Counted from the stretch's first letter, positions 45,858-57,241 are shown. The stretch: DNA of 64,000 nt from Aspidiotus rigidus (GCA_035079385.1 JAVHKY010000005.1:3596001-3660000), one strand, 5' to 3'. Translations and numbers: made by a program. Notes: generated by a model from the sequence alone, not told the origin.

Positions 45858-46820
45858 CTATGAGCTCGGCGAGATTGCGTGATTATATCGTGAGAGGAAG
45901 TTAGCTTGTTGCAAAACGTTGAATGTGTTGGGGATGGAGGGGAAGTCATCTAATAGTGCCTCTGTATGGTTGTGAGGGATGGATAAGGAATTACGGAGTT
46001 GGGTCAAGTTGGGGCAGCAGAAGATGTGTTGAACGGATAGGGGCTGTTCAGATTCGCAATGAGGGCATGAGAGAGACATACGATGAGAGATGAGATGGGT
46101 GTGAGTGAGTGAGTGAGTCTGGTGTGGCCGATTCTGAGACGGGTAATGACTATTTCTTCTCTGTGTGTTGACAGATTTGAAGAGTCCCGTGCGGTGGGAA
46201 TATTTTTAATTTGCGCTAGTTTGTTTGTGTGTGATTTGAGATTAGACCAATGAGTAAACCATGCTTGAGTGATGAATTTGTTGATGTGTTTGGAGAGATC
46301 TGAGCGTGAGGGGAGGAAAGAGCGGTTGACTGATGGGTTTATGGGTTGCTAGTTTGGCTGCTTTATCGACATTTTCGTTTCCTAGGATACCTTTGTGACC
46401 AGGTACCCAGATGAAGAATAATGGGGTGGGGATGGTGTGAAAGGTGGCAATGAGAGTGTGTACGACTTATGAGTGGGTGGAAGGAAGTGTGGTCGGATAT
46501 AGCGTCAAGTGATGATAGGGAGTCGGAAACGACCCCAAATGGGTTGAGAGGAAGACGCGGGAGGGTAGGTTGGTGAAGATGTGTTCTAAACAGATAAAGA
46601 TTGCTTGTAGTTCAGTAGTGAAGACGGATGCGGTATTACGGTGTCGGTGAGAGACTGTGATGTGACCTATTGAGTATGCAAAGCCGGCTTTGTTTTGATG
46701 TTTAGATCCATCGGTGAAACATAGTGTAGGGTTGTGAAAATTGTTAAGAATTTTGTTAAACTGTGCCTGGTATTCTTCGGAAGAAATTGAAAGACGAGGG
46801 AGGCGTTTTAGGTCGCGATT
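45858..46820 (-). pseudogene. Non-LTR retrotransposon remnant: RNase H and C-terminal zinc-type domain
   Basis: On the minus strand: FTDGSKHQNKAGFAYSIG (RNase H first Asp) near 46705, FTTELQAIFICLEHIF (Glu) near 46620, VVSDSLSSLDAIS (Asp) near 46535, a WVPGHKGILGNENVDKAAKL segment near 46405, REEIVITRLRIGHTRLTHS near 46165, and a final intact stretch CPHCESEQPLSVQHIFCC ending with FLSRYNHAISPSS before a stop at 45858. Frameshifts separate the parts. It is I/Jockey-group, 5'-truncated where the hairpin at 46821 begins. Related to the copy at 11684-12840 but better preserved. Confidence 0.85.
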
Positions 46821-46956
46821 TGTGACCTGTCACAAGAAAACATACGTCAACTCTCTAATCCGATCAGCGGCAGGACGTTGAGCCTGCACAACACGCCAAC
46901 GCCCTTCCGCTGATCGGATTAGAGAATTAACGTATGTTTTCTCATGACAGGTCACA
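46821..46956. repeat. 136-bp hairpin at LINE/satellite junction
   Basis: TGTGACCTGTCACAAGAAAA at 46821 pairs with TTTTCTCATGACAGGTCACA (to 46956). The arms are about 50 bp with a few mismatches, including CTAATCCGATCAGCGG. The loop is about 35 bp. MITE-like; the target duplication is not clear. Confidence 0.8.
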
Positions 46957-49870
46957 TTTGTGGATTTTTGAATACTGGATCCAAATTTGTTTTTAGGTCT
47001 TAATTTGTGGAGTTTCGAGAACCCAAGTACAAATTCGTTTCTCAGTCTCAAGTTTAAGATTTTCAAGGACCTAATTACAAATCCGTTTTTGAGTCTCAAT
47101 TGGTGGATTTTCGATAACCAAATCACAAATCCTTTTCTGGGTCTCAATTTGTGGTTTTTTGAGAACCCAATCACGAATTTCTTTTTGGGTCTTAATTTGT
47201 GGATTTTCGCAAACCCAATCACAAATTTGTTTTTTGGTCTTAATTTGTATATTTTCAAGAACCCCCAAAAAAATTCATTTTTGGGTCACAATTTGTGGAT
47301 TTTTGAGAACTGGACGCAAATTTGTTTTTAGATCTTAATTTGTGGAGTTTCGAGAACCCAAACACAAATTTGTTTCTCAATCTCAAGTTTTGGATTTTTG
47401 AGGACCCAATTACAAATCCGCTTTTTGGGTCTCAATTTGTGGATTTTCGAGAACCAAATCATAAATCCTTTTCTGGGTCTCAATTTGTGGATTTTCGCGA
47501 ACCCAATCACAAATTTGTTTTTTGGTCTTAATTTGTATATTTTCAAGAACCCCCAAAAAAATTCATTTTTGGGTCACAATTTGTGGATTTTTGAGAACTG
47601 GACGCAAATTTGTTTTTAGATCTTAATTTGTGGAGTTTCGAGAACCCAAACACAAATTTGTTTCTCAATCTCAAGTTTTGGATTTTCGAGGACCCAATTA
47701 CAAATCCGCTTTTTGGGTCTCAATTTGTGGATTTTCGAGAACCAAATCATAAATCCTTTTCTGGGTCTCAATTTGTGGATTTTCGCGAACCCAATCACAA
47801 ATTTGTTTTTGGTCTCAATTTGTAGATTTTCAAGAACCCCAAAAAAAATTCATTTTTGGGTCACAATTTTTTGTGGATTTTTGAGAACTGGACCCAAATT
47901 TGTTTTTCGATCTTAATTTGTGGAGTTTCGAGAACCCAAACACAAATTTGTTTCTCAATCTCAAGTTTTGGATTTTCGAGAACCAAATCCAAATCCTTTT
48001 CTGGGTCTCAATTTGTGGATTTTCGCGAACCCAATCACAAATTCATTTTTTGCCCTTAATATGTATATTTTCAAGAACCCCAAAAAAATTCATTTTTGGG
48101 TCACGATTTGTGGATTTGTGAGAACTGGACCCAAATTTGTTTTTAGATCTTAATTTGTGGAGTTTCGAGAACCCAATCACAAATTTGTTTTTAGGTCTTA
48201 ATTGTGGATTTTCGCGAACCCAATCACAAATTTGTTTTTTGTCTCAATTTGTAGATTTTCAAGAACCCCAAAAAAAATTCATTTTTGGGTCACAATTTTT
48301 TGTGGATTTTTGAGAACTGGACCCAAATTTGTTTTTCGATCTTAATTTGTGGAGTTTCGAGAACCCAATCACAAATTTGTTTTTTGGTCTTAATTTGTAT
48401 ATTTTCAAGAACCCCCAAAAAAATTCATTTTTGTGTCACAATTTGTGGATTTTTGAGAACTGGACGCAAATTTGTTTTTAGATCTTAATTTGTGGAGTTT
48501 CGAGAACCCAAACACAAATTTGTTTCTCAATCTCAAGTTTTGGATTTTCGAGGACCCAATTACAAATCCGCTTTTTGGGTCTCAATTTGTGGATTTTCGA
48601 GAACCAAATCATAAATCCTTTTCTGGGTCTCAATTTGTGGATTTTCGCGAACCCAATCACAAATTTGTTTTTGGTCTCAATTTGTAGATTTTCAAGAACC
48701 CCAAAAAAAATTCATTTTTGGGTCACAATTTTTTGTGGATTTTTGAGAACTGGACCCAAATTTGTTTTTCGATCTTAATTTGTGGAGTTTCGAGAACCCA
48801 AACACAAATTTGTTTCTCAATCTCAAGTTTTGGATTTTCGAGAACCAAATCCAAATCCTTTTCTGGGTCTCAATTTGTGGATTTTCGCGAACCCAATCAC
48901 AAATTCATTTTTTGCCCTTAATATGTATATTTTCAAGAACCCCAAAAAAATTCATTTTTGGGTCACAATTTGTGGATTTGTGAGAACTGGACCCAAATTT
49001 GTTTTTCGATCTTAATTTGTGGAGTTTCGAGAACCCAATCACAAATTTGTTTTTAGGTCTTAATTGTGGATTTTCGAGGACCCAATTACAAATCCGCTTT
49101 TTGGGTCTCAATTTGTGGATTTTCGAGAACCAAATCATAAATCCTTTTCTGGGTCTCAATTTGTAGATTTTCGCAAACCCAATCACAAATTCAGTTTTTG
49201 GTCTCAATTTGTAGATTTTCAAGAACCCCCAAAAAAAATCATTTTTGGGTCATAATTTGTGGTTTTTTGAGAACTGAACCCGAATTTGTTTTTAGATCTT
49301 AATTTGTAGAGTTTAGAGAACCCAAACACAAATTTGTTTCTCAATCTCAAGTTTTGATTTTCGAGGACCTATTTACAAATCCGTTTTTGGGTCTCAATTT
49401 GTGGATTTTCGCGAACCCAATCACAAATTCATTTTTGCCCTTAATTTGTATATTTTCAAGAACCCAAAAAGAAATTCATTTTTGGGTCACAATTTGTGGA
49501 TTTTTGAGAACTGGATCCGAATTTGTTTTTAGGTCTTAATTTATGGATTTTCGAGATTTTTAAGTATCCAATCACAAATTGGTTTTTAGGTCTTAATTTG
49601 TGGATTTTCGAGAAGCAAGCACAAACTTGTATCTCAGTCTTGTGTTTTGGATTTTAGGGAACCCAATCACAAATTCGTTTTTGGATCTCAAGTTGGATTT
49701 TTGAGAATTCATCACAAATTTGTTTTTGGGTCTTAATTTGTGGATTTTTGACAACCAATCACCACTTTCTTTCCGAGTCTCAAGTGTTGGGTTTTCGAGA
49801 ACCTAATCACGAGTTCGTTTTTGGGTCCTGAATTGTCAACTTTCTAGAACTCAATGGCGCATTTGTACCT
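46957..49870. repeat. 48-bp tandem array with 288-bp and 862-bp higher-order repeats
   Basis: About 60 monomers of 47-49 bp around AATTTGTGGATTTTCGAGAA, then CCCAATCACAAATTTG and TTTTTGGGTCT. Variant monomers recur in a fixed order. A six-monomer block starts at about 47322 and again at 47610 (288 bp), and a larger block recurs with 862-bp spacing (47610 and 48472; 47900 and 48762), almost without change. Outer copies (46960-47280 and 49260-49870) are more diverged, as expected for unequal crossing-over. The 48-bp period is 16 codons, so the repeated WIFENP-like open frames on both strands are by-products. Confidence 0.93.
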
Positions 49871-50155
49871 GGGTGTGGAATTGTGGATTTGCCAAAGCAA
49901 TGTCGTCTCACTGAGACAAGTACATATTCTCCGAATTATTCATGAATGGTTGAAAATTCTTTCAACGGAAGGTTTGTAAATTCTGTAGAATGAGCCGGAC
50001 AAGTATTAATGCTAGCGGTACGCAGAATTTTGGAGGAAATTGTGGTAGTAGTGTAATATTTTGTATATGCGTTTTTGATGAATTTTTAAGAAACTTTACT
50101 CGTAGATCCTCCCGCCCCATTCCAGTGTGTTCAGTCTAACTCAATTTTCGAGACT
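49871..50155. other. Intron sequence, nothing recognised
   Basis: No gene or repeat named. Confidence 0.35.
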
Positions 50156-50156
50156 T

Positions 50157-50468
50157 TTTTTTTTTTTTTTTTTTTTTTTTCTGGCTGGCCTTAACGATTT
50201 TAGCCAGGCTGACCTCGGTGTCGCCCTACTCCTTCTGTAATTCAGTCGAGAAAGTATACATATCCGGATGGTACTTTCCGAGGAGCAAGGCGAACCGATT
50301 TTGCCATCCCTCGCTGGGATTGTTCTTTTTGTACGCGTTTGCTAGTGGAGTATCATGAATTCGTTGTTGGGTTCTAATTATCCCTTCAACCAATTTCAAC
50401 GTATAGGCATCATCAATTCTATTTTGCATTATTTTATTAGAACTGGCTAGCCCGTCAGCTTTGTTCAT
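50157..50468 (-). pseudogene. Short ORF with poly-A tail, possible retrocopy
   Basis: An 80-residue minus-strand frame (50226-50468; contains QQRIHDTPLANAYKKNNPSE and ends FSTELQKE) is followed after about 45 bases by a pure A tract of about 24 (plus-strand T run, 50157-50180). An ORF end plus poly-A suggests a retrotransposed cDNA or the 3' end of a LINE. I do not recognise the protein, and no target-site duplication was identified. Confidence 0.4.
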
Positions 50469-51785
50469 AATTAATTGATCAAAAATCGTTCATACCCATA
50501 TAATTTCACTTTTTTTTTTTCAATCTCGTTTGAACGATGGGCGGAATAGTTAATAAAGAAATTTGACATCATTTAGATTTTTGAAAGCGATAACTCTTTA
50601 TTGATCGAAAATCGAAATTGCAAATACCATTCTACATATTATAGTATTGTTTTTATAACGATATCACCGAAATATTTTTCGAAGTTAGACACTTATCCCC
50701 GAACAATACCCTACAGTTGATGTATAGTTTATGTAATCTAAGATTATGGCGTAGGAGGATACGTCATCTCTCCCCTATGAATTTACTCGATCACGAGAAT
50801 GAAATAAACAAAAAACAATTTTAGAATTTGAAAAATTCACCATAACGTACGAATATAACGACGAAGTGCGTGTGTATACGGTTATAAAAAATATCATCTC
50901 GGCAACACGTTTTTAGATTCTTTTTCCCTTTGTCGCTAACGCCCTCTGTCCTTTTTTTACCCGCTTGTGGATTTTTCTTGATTTTCTAAATGAGGCTGGT
51001 AATTATCGTATTATCCTGTGGGTTTAAAAATCTAAAAGGTCTAATGTTCGATTAATATTTCGGGACGCTTTTAAGCTTTGTCTGCGGTTGATGCATTCGA
51101 GCCATGAATTATAATGAAATAGTATAATCACGGACTGTGAAATGAGAATTTTATTGACGCGCGGGGCAAAATTTTATGACGATTTCAAGACGAGTAGTGA
51201 TACGCACGAGTAGCAAATTTTTCTTTTCATATTTTTGATTTGGAAAATGCGAATAAAGGACCGACAGTAAACTTTCATGAGATAACCTTGTTTACTAAGA
51301 ATAAATTTATTTGAATTTCTTTTTTGTTAACTTTGGAGAATACTCAGTGCGTGCTCATTTTGTTACCCAATTAAATAAATGGAAAAAATAATGATAAAAA
51401 AGGATTCCATCATCGTGGTGAATGATGTGCATCTAACCCGTGTCGATAGTGAAGCAACAATTTGAATTGAATAAAATTGTACTGTAATCGTAATTTAGCA
51501 GCGTGTCAAAACTGCAGACATTGCGGGACTGACCAACCCAGAACCCGCCAGAGAATTTCAAAAAAAAAAAATGATATAACTGCTGAAGAGTAATTCACGA
51601 ATTCAAAAGGGCCTCTTCAACAGTATTCATTTTTGATATTTCTTTTTCAAAATTTCAAACCTAATTTTACAAATTTTCATAAGTAATCGAGTGATTCTGT
51701 AGTGTATTTTTCGGCACATACTGCAGAAAGAAATAATGCAATCAAATTTACAAAACTGTATAATGTAATTTTTTGACTGATGGAG
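50469..51785. other. Intron sequence, nothing recognised
   Basis: AT-rich, no supported gene. Confidence 0.4.
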
Positions 51786-52760
51786 AACGTTTTTGGCTAA
51801 CACGCCATCTTCAGTAGAGGTACAAGTTCAAGTAGAGCCTGTAAATTTCAAATTGATGTTTAACTTCATTCAAGGAGATAGTGAGTTCAATAAAATTAAT
51901 CGATTTACCGCCAACCTCTAGCGTGAACCTAATAGAAAGATAAAAAGAATAAAGGAATGGAAGAAAGTCTTGCAATAGATAAGATGAGTCCATCCAAAGA
52001 CACAAGACATCATCAACGTATCTATCCCAATACCCAATGTACAAGTATGCAGTGGAAAGTGAAGACCTCCTGTTCGAGGATGCTCAAAAAAATCTCAGAT
52101 ATAGGGGGAGCTAAAGGAGAACCCATGGGAAGGCCATCTTTGAAGCGATAAATTTCAGTTTTCGATTGACAGATATTGGGATAGAGACACGTTTTAAGGA
52201 GTGAAATAAATTTCTCGGCCGCAGGGGGCGAAACAGACGAATTGATCAAAATATCATAACCACGTTTGAGAGTGAGTGCGAGGGGAACATTGGTGTATAA
52301 ACTAGCAAAAATGGAGACAGGAGTAAGAGAGTGAGCAACAAGTTTGTCAATTAAATCAATCGAGTTCTGAATAGAGTATTCCGAAAGAAATTCCGTTCTA
52401 CTTCTGAACTAAAGGTCCAAGTATTTAGCTAGTTGATAAATAGGTGAAGAGATGAAGGAGACTAGAATTCTAATAGGAGTACCACCTTTATGGATTTTAG
52501 GTAAACCGTATAGTCTCGGTGGGATAGGATTCATCACCTTCAAAGGTTCTGTACGAGAGGGGGGAATTACGAATTTACTGTCACTGATGCTCTTACCTGC
52601 CATTGCGTTAAATGAGAGAACTTGAAGTCAACATATGATTCAGCATTATTGGTGGATGAGAAGTCTTCAACTTTGATACAGTCGTCACGCCTCGTTTGTC
52701 TACAGAAGTCCCTACTTTATCGGCCTTCGATACAATCAGCACGTTTTCATTATTTTCTTC
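51786..52760 (-). pseudogene. Second Penelope-like element, RT remnant
   Basis: Minus-strand pieces in order: SKADKVGTSVDKRG near 52730 (the KADKG region), RLYGLPKIHKGGTPIRILVS near 52450-52535, GLPMGSPLAPPISEIF near 52085-52135, YWDRYVDDVLCLW near 52000-52035 (motif C intact) and SINFIELTISL near 51880-51905. A terminal motif ACTGAAGATGGCGTG...GCCAAAAACG lies at 51786-51816. The frames are broken at least twice and the GIY-YIG domain is absent. It differs in sequence from the element at 17.2-19.3 kb, so it is a separate PLE lineage. Confidence 0.88.
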
Positions 52761-52799
52761 ACATTATATTTTTTGCTAACGCCTGAAGATATATAATAC

Positions 52800-54122
52800 G
52801 TTACAGTTAAAACCCGAAATCAGTAAATTCTAAAATTCACTAGTCAAAACTAGTTGCTACAAATGACCTAAGTCAGAACTAGTTTCGACTAGTTAACTCT
52901 AGAATTTACCGTGACCCTCAGCGTTGGAGCTAGTTTTAATTTGAATAGTTTCAGGTAAAACTAGTGTTTACTAGAATTGACTCGTAAAAAGTGAAATAGA
53001 GAAGAAATTATGATTGTCGGGGAACACTAGTTTTAACTAGTGAAAACAAGAAGGGTGAATCCAATCAGTAAAATAAATTTCTTCCCTAGTACAAATGTAA
53101 TTGCATTTTTATCAAGGGTGTTGGAGCAATTTTTTTTAGAGGCCTCCGGAACGAATACAGAAAATGACTCTCCGACTCCGGTTGCCTCCAGTGGACACGT
53201 TTGGAGGCCTCTTCTGACCTCCAAAGTATGTCTCTGGAAGTACCTCAAAATGCCTCCAGCGCAATTACTGAGATTGGAGAAAATGCCTCCGGAGGCACTG
53301 TCGAAGAAACCGAAGACGTCTTTGGAGACGCCTCCGAAGGCACTTGTAACGTTGATCAGTGTGACCAGATGTAGCATATTGGCCTACCAGTGTTGCCAGA
53401 TGACAGATGATACTCATAAGGTGTATTTAAAACTTTGGCTTTTCTTCGAACCGAGCAGCGCTAGCATCAAAGTGGCTGAATGAGGGTTCGAGGAATAGAA
53501 TACTGTTGAAAAAAGTGCCTCCTAAAGGATCTTTGGAAGCACCTCCAAGCCTCTAGGTGGAAGCAAGGTACCTCCGGAGGCAAAATCCTCCAGCCTCCAC
53601 CCTCTTGGTTTAAATCCTCACCATCTTTGCCTCATTGGAGGCGGAGGCAAGGTACCTCCAGAGACAAAATGCCTCCAGCCTCCAACACCCTTGAATTTTT
53701 ATTTTTCACAAAGCTTGTTTGTACTTGAATGGTGTGCGTCAATTAGTCACTGTTAGGATTGCTCTTGTAACGTTTATAGACCGACGAATTCGTATGATGT
53801 ACGGTTTAATGTGTGAATTAAATAAGAAAAATTTAGAACTTTTTCGTATATTTTATTCCAGTGTGAGCTACTTATCCTCAAAGTTGAGTAGAACTACCAA
53901 ATATCTATCAATTTGGCCGAAGTATGTCTGGAAATACCATCACCTTTTGAACTCGAACAATTTCAATTCATTTCAGTTATAACTAGAATTTACTGATGAA
54001 TTCAAACAATTTTTTTATTCTAGAATGAACTAGTCAAAACTAGTTCTGACTAAAGTCATTTGTGGCAACTAGTTTTGACTAGTGAATTTTAGAATTTACT
54101 GATTTCGGGTTTTAACTGTAAC
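52800..54122. mobile_element. TIR element (1.3 kb) built of ACTAGT palindromes
   Basis: TIRs of about 110 bp: GTTACAGTTAAAACCCGAAA at 52800 and its complement ending at 54122, near-identical through CACTAGTCAAAACTAGTTGC and GTCAGAACTAGTTTTGACTA. ACTAGT recurs about ten or more times, often as CTAGTCAAAACTAG palindromes. The centre (53125-53700) is a GC-richer region of CCTCCAG/GGAGGC repeats, itself partly palindromic. Open frames (for example 53040-53483 and 53719-53982) match no transposase I know. Superfamily unknown. Confidence 0.8.
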
Positions 54123-54135
54123 ATATACACGATTC

Positions 54136-54241
54136 GATACTTTAACAGGGAACCTGTTTTATTGTCTTTTTTTTTTTTTTTTTTTTTTGTTTTGGAAAAA
54201 ACGCCTTGAAAATCTTTCAAGTCCCCCTCCTATCATATATA
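54136..54241. repeat. Module A start and 45-bp unit, interrupted
   Basis: TTTAACAGGGAACCTGTTTT at 54141, a T run, then TTTCAAGTCCCCCTCCTATC leading to CATATATA, where the next element is inserted. Confidence 0.75.
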
Positions 54242-55354
54242 CAGGGTGTCTATCGGTCAAGTAAGTCAAGTAAATCAAGTAAAAGTCAAGTGTTTGATAA
54301 AAGGACAAGTAAACTAGTAAAAGTCAAGTATCTTCATTAACGGTCAAGTAAAAATGAAAAAATGACAGAAACTTTTGAAAAAAAACAAAAAAAAACACTC
54401 ATTGGTTCTCTAATGGAGTTAAACGAGGGGAGGCAGGAAACCTGTTTTTTGGGGCACGTGGGATCTGAAAAATGTAGATTGTGACGTCACAGGCCCCGCC
54501 TCCAAGCTATATATTATAGGAGGAACTTAGAGAAGGACTTAAAATTGCCGAGCTCAGAGCTTTGCCGGATGGCGGACGTTTTTTGTGACACCCCCCCCCC
54601 CCCCGATGAAACAGGTTGCCTGTTGAAACAGTATTTTTAGCCAATTTGACTTTTTGTTTTTTTTTTTTTTTTTTAGCGAGAAACCTGTTTTATCAAGAGT
54701 TTTTCGGAAAAAACGTCCGCTTTCCGGCCGGCCGGCAAAGCTTGGAGCTCAAAAATGTTCTAAGCGCACCTCTAAGTCCCTCTCCTATCATACGTAGCTT
54801 GTGGGCGGGGCCTGTGACGTCACTGTTTGATAACGTCATACGTCAGCCTTGTAACGGTACAATCTGATGACGTCATAGATCCATTCTTTTTTCAAATTCC
54901 CTTCCTATCATATATAGCTTCAAAGTCCGGGACTGTGACGTCACAATTTGATGACTTTATACGTCAACCTTTTAACATCACAACCTGATGACGTCATCAG
55001 TTTTGTTCAAGTTCCTCACCTCTTATGTATAGCTACAAAGTCCGAGTTTGTGACGTCACAATTTGATGACTTCATTTGTCAACCTTGTGACGTCACAATC
55101 TCATGACGTCATCAGCTTTTTTCAAGTTCCTTTCCGATTATGTATAGCTACAAAGTCCGGGACTGTGACGTCACAATCTACATTTTTCAGATCCCACGTG
55201 CGTCATAAAACAGGTTCCCTGCCACCCCTCGTGTAACTTTGTTGAAGAACTCGTGAGGTTTTTTTTTTTTTCTTGCTCGTTAATTCGTTTACTTTCTAAA
55301 AAGGTCAAGTAAATGTCATATTGTTTTCAGAATTTCCTTTCAGTAGACACCCTG
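54242..55354. mobile_element. TIR element with CAGGGTGTCTA ends, holding a TGACGTCA-rich module
   Basis: Starts CAGGGTGTCTATCGGTCAAG and ends with the complement of CAGGGTGTCTACTGAAAGG. Just inside both ends is GTCAAGTAA-type sequence (tandem at 54258-54355, and inverted sense near 55303). ATATA flanks both ends, and the flanks join to recreate the TATCATATATAGC core of the 45-bp unit, so the host site was a 45-bp repeat. The ends resemble hAT. The interior is a complete module-C unit (54415-55265) with nine perfect TGACGTCA sites, a C14 run (54591-54604) and AACAGG...CCTGTT ends. Confidence 0.75.
54475..55175. repeat. Module-C array with nine TGACGTCA sites
   Basis: Four units of about 105 bp: TAGCTACAAAGTCCG, GGACTGTGACGTCACAATTT, GATGACTTCAT, GTCAACCTTGTGACGTCACA, and ATGACGTCATCAG. 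Perfect sites near 54481, 54814, 54867, 54935, 54988, 55050, 55088, 55103 and 55165. TGACGTCA is the consensus CREB/ATF site, but here it is part of a repeat family. Confidence 0.8.
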
Positions 55355-56855
55355 ATATAGCATAGCCTGAAAGATAGCCCCTTCATGTAACTAGACGTGC
55401 AGTGCTTTATACACTAATGACTTAGCCCCTTCAATGAGTTACATATGCAACGCTTCAAACATCATAAGACTCAGAACGTCCTTTTAAGGTATTCTAAGTG
55501 CCCCTCCTATCAGTCCGGGCCTGTGTCGACGTCATAGATCTGGTACGTCAACATTTTTCAGAACCCTGCCGTACAAAAACTAATTCACGCATGTGAGTTC
55601 TGTTATCAAGAGCGACGATCCAGAGAAAAGAATTGAATTATGTTTTAAATTCAATGATAATTGAGATCGTTCCGGAATAATCTTACCGGCATTAGACCCT
55701 TTTCTCAGGATTGTTATTAGAAAAATTTTGCTGACATACGTCAATTATTTTTTGCTCGGCAGATCCCACGTACCCCATAAAACAAGTTCCTTGGCACCCC
55801 TTTGTCTAACTTTTCAAAAACCTGTGAGTTTTTCCATGAAGAGGAGAAATTGACTTCAACTTTTTCATCAACGAAGCTCAAAAAATGGGAGTAGAATAAG
55901 AGAAAATATTCATTCCCAAATAGAATCTTATGTTTAAGCCCATCTCAACGAGCCTTGAAATTAGATATTTGTACTAAGATCATCAGCTCGGCTACCCATG
56001 AACTCAACTCTGTACTAATATTCAAACCTTGTTACCTGCTTGTATCGATATTTTTGAGCAGGACAGTCAGTATTGGTGTAGATGAAAACTGGACAGATAC
56101 ACAGGGCGGGCACCTCCAGGTAGAATTCAAATTTTGAAAGTGTCATCATATAGAGTATTACAGTATATTACAAAAGAAACAATTTCATCACGAACTTATG
56201 AAGGAGGTGGGTTTATTATAAAAAATTTTATCGTTTGTCGTACACGAAGTATGAGGCAAAATGTTTCCAAATTTCTAACCATTCTCTTCTAGAGGTTGGT
56301 AACTTTATCTTTTTAATTCTTTATGAAAATTTTTTATTTGTGCAATATGTTCTCAAATTCGTATACGCGAATACTGTCGAAGAAATTGAAATTGTGTCAT
56401 AGAGAGTTCCCGATTATATTTCGGAACGAGTTCGGAAATATTTCCTCCCCTCTTTCAAAGAATATCGGGGTCTTTTATTTTTCTCAAAACTTGAAAATAC
56501 AGTGAGTTTGTATAATGGGTGAGACGTTAGCCGAAGAAGCACAGCTTTCTCGAATCGGAAAAAATGTAGATATCGACGGGCGAGAGTGCGCCAAGAACTT
56601 ACTCGATATTTGTTCTACGTCTTAAATTGACCAATTGACCTTGAACTAAAAGTTAGATTTTATTACATTAGTGTAAAAGTGTAATATCGTGTAGGCTCGA
56701 TCCCTCTTCAGGCTTATGCCGAAAATGAAACCCACATCATGTTTTAACGGGATTCAGCCGTAGGTCTATTTGAATACAGCCTCATTTAAGCACGAAAGAA
56801 GATCGTATATTTCATTCTAACGACTTTTTTCTCTTCGGTTTGCTTCTGGTTGCAG
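55355..56855. other. End of the giant intron, with module fragments
   Basis: AGATCCCACGTACCCCATAA and AACAAGTTCCTTGGC near 55762-55800 are a decayed module-C end. The remainder is AT-rich with no gene until the acceptor at 56855. Confidence 0.45.
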
Positions 56856-56914
56856 ATTTATATTCACAATTGTGAGCTACCTTATAGGCGTCTTCATATT
56901 CGCTACCATTGTCG
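56856..56914 (+). CDS. CNG channel exon: S6
   Basis: A 59-nt exon encoding the pore-lining helix: FIFTIVSYLIGVFIFATIV. It starts with A, completing the GAA codon split from the pore exon, and ends with G of a Gly codon before GTACGT. Acceptor TTCTGGTTGCAG. The 53-kb distance to the previous exon is the outstanding feature. Confidence 0.93.
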
Positions 56915-57018
56915 GTACGTACAATTATCCAAGTTATACGCAGACTATGTTTTTGTCCTATTTTCCTGCATTATTAATTGATATCCGTAAGCCAAACAGT
57001 AACGTATTTGATGGACAG

Positions 57019-57169
57019 GTCAAGTAGGAAATGTGATAACAAACAGAAATGCAAATCGACTCGAATTCGAGAGATTATTAGACGGCGCTAAAACGTACAT
57101 GAGACATCACAAAGTGCCGAGCGGTATGAAACGACGAGTTCTACGATGGTACGATTATTCGTGGTCCAG
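57019..57169 (+). CDS. CNG channel exon: C-linker
   Basis: A 151-nt exon that opens by completing Gly and reads QVGNVITNRNANRLEFERLL, then DGAKTYMRHHKVPSGMKRRV and LRWYDYSWSR. This is the post-S6 gating helix and first C-linker helices that couple nucleotide binding to the pore; close to invariant in insects. Donor CCAG|GTAGGT, ending in phase 2. Confidence 0.95.
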
Positions 57170-57241
57170 GTAGGTCGATGAAATTACTCGATGTGTATTA
57201 CGAAACTGAGAATCCTTTGAATTTTCATTATTTTTTCACAG

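Larger units (their letters stand above)
3769..56855 (+). other. Giant CNG intron (about 53 kb)
   Basis: It starts at the strong donor GTAAGTATT and ends at the acceptor CTTCTGGTTGCAG (56855). The pore exon before it ends with GA and the S6 exon after it starts with A, completing a GAA codon exactly where family members read TNAEFIF or a close variant. No CNG-like exon was seen between. Almost all transposon and satellite features listed here lie inside it. Confidence 0.85.

Noticed and set aside
46830..49539. Many open frames reading WIFENP / KIHKLRPK repeats
   Set aside because: By-products of the 48-bp array, open in several frames on both strands.
53040..53483. 147-codon frame inside the ACTAGT element
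   Set aside because: Runs through the CCTCC/GGAGGC repeat and has an overlapping frame on the other strand; no transposase motif (DDE/D, zinc finger) seen.
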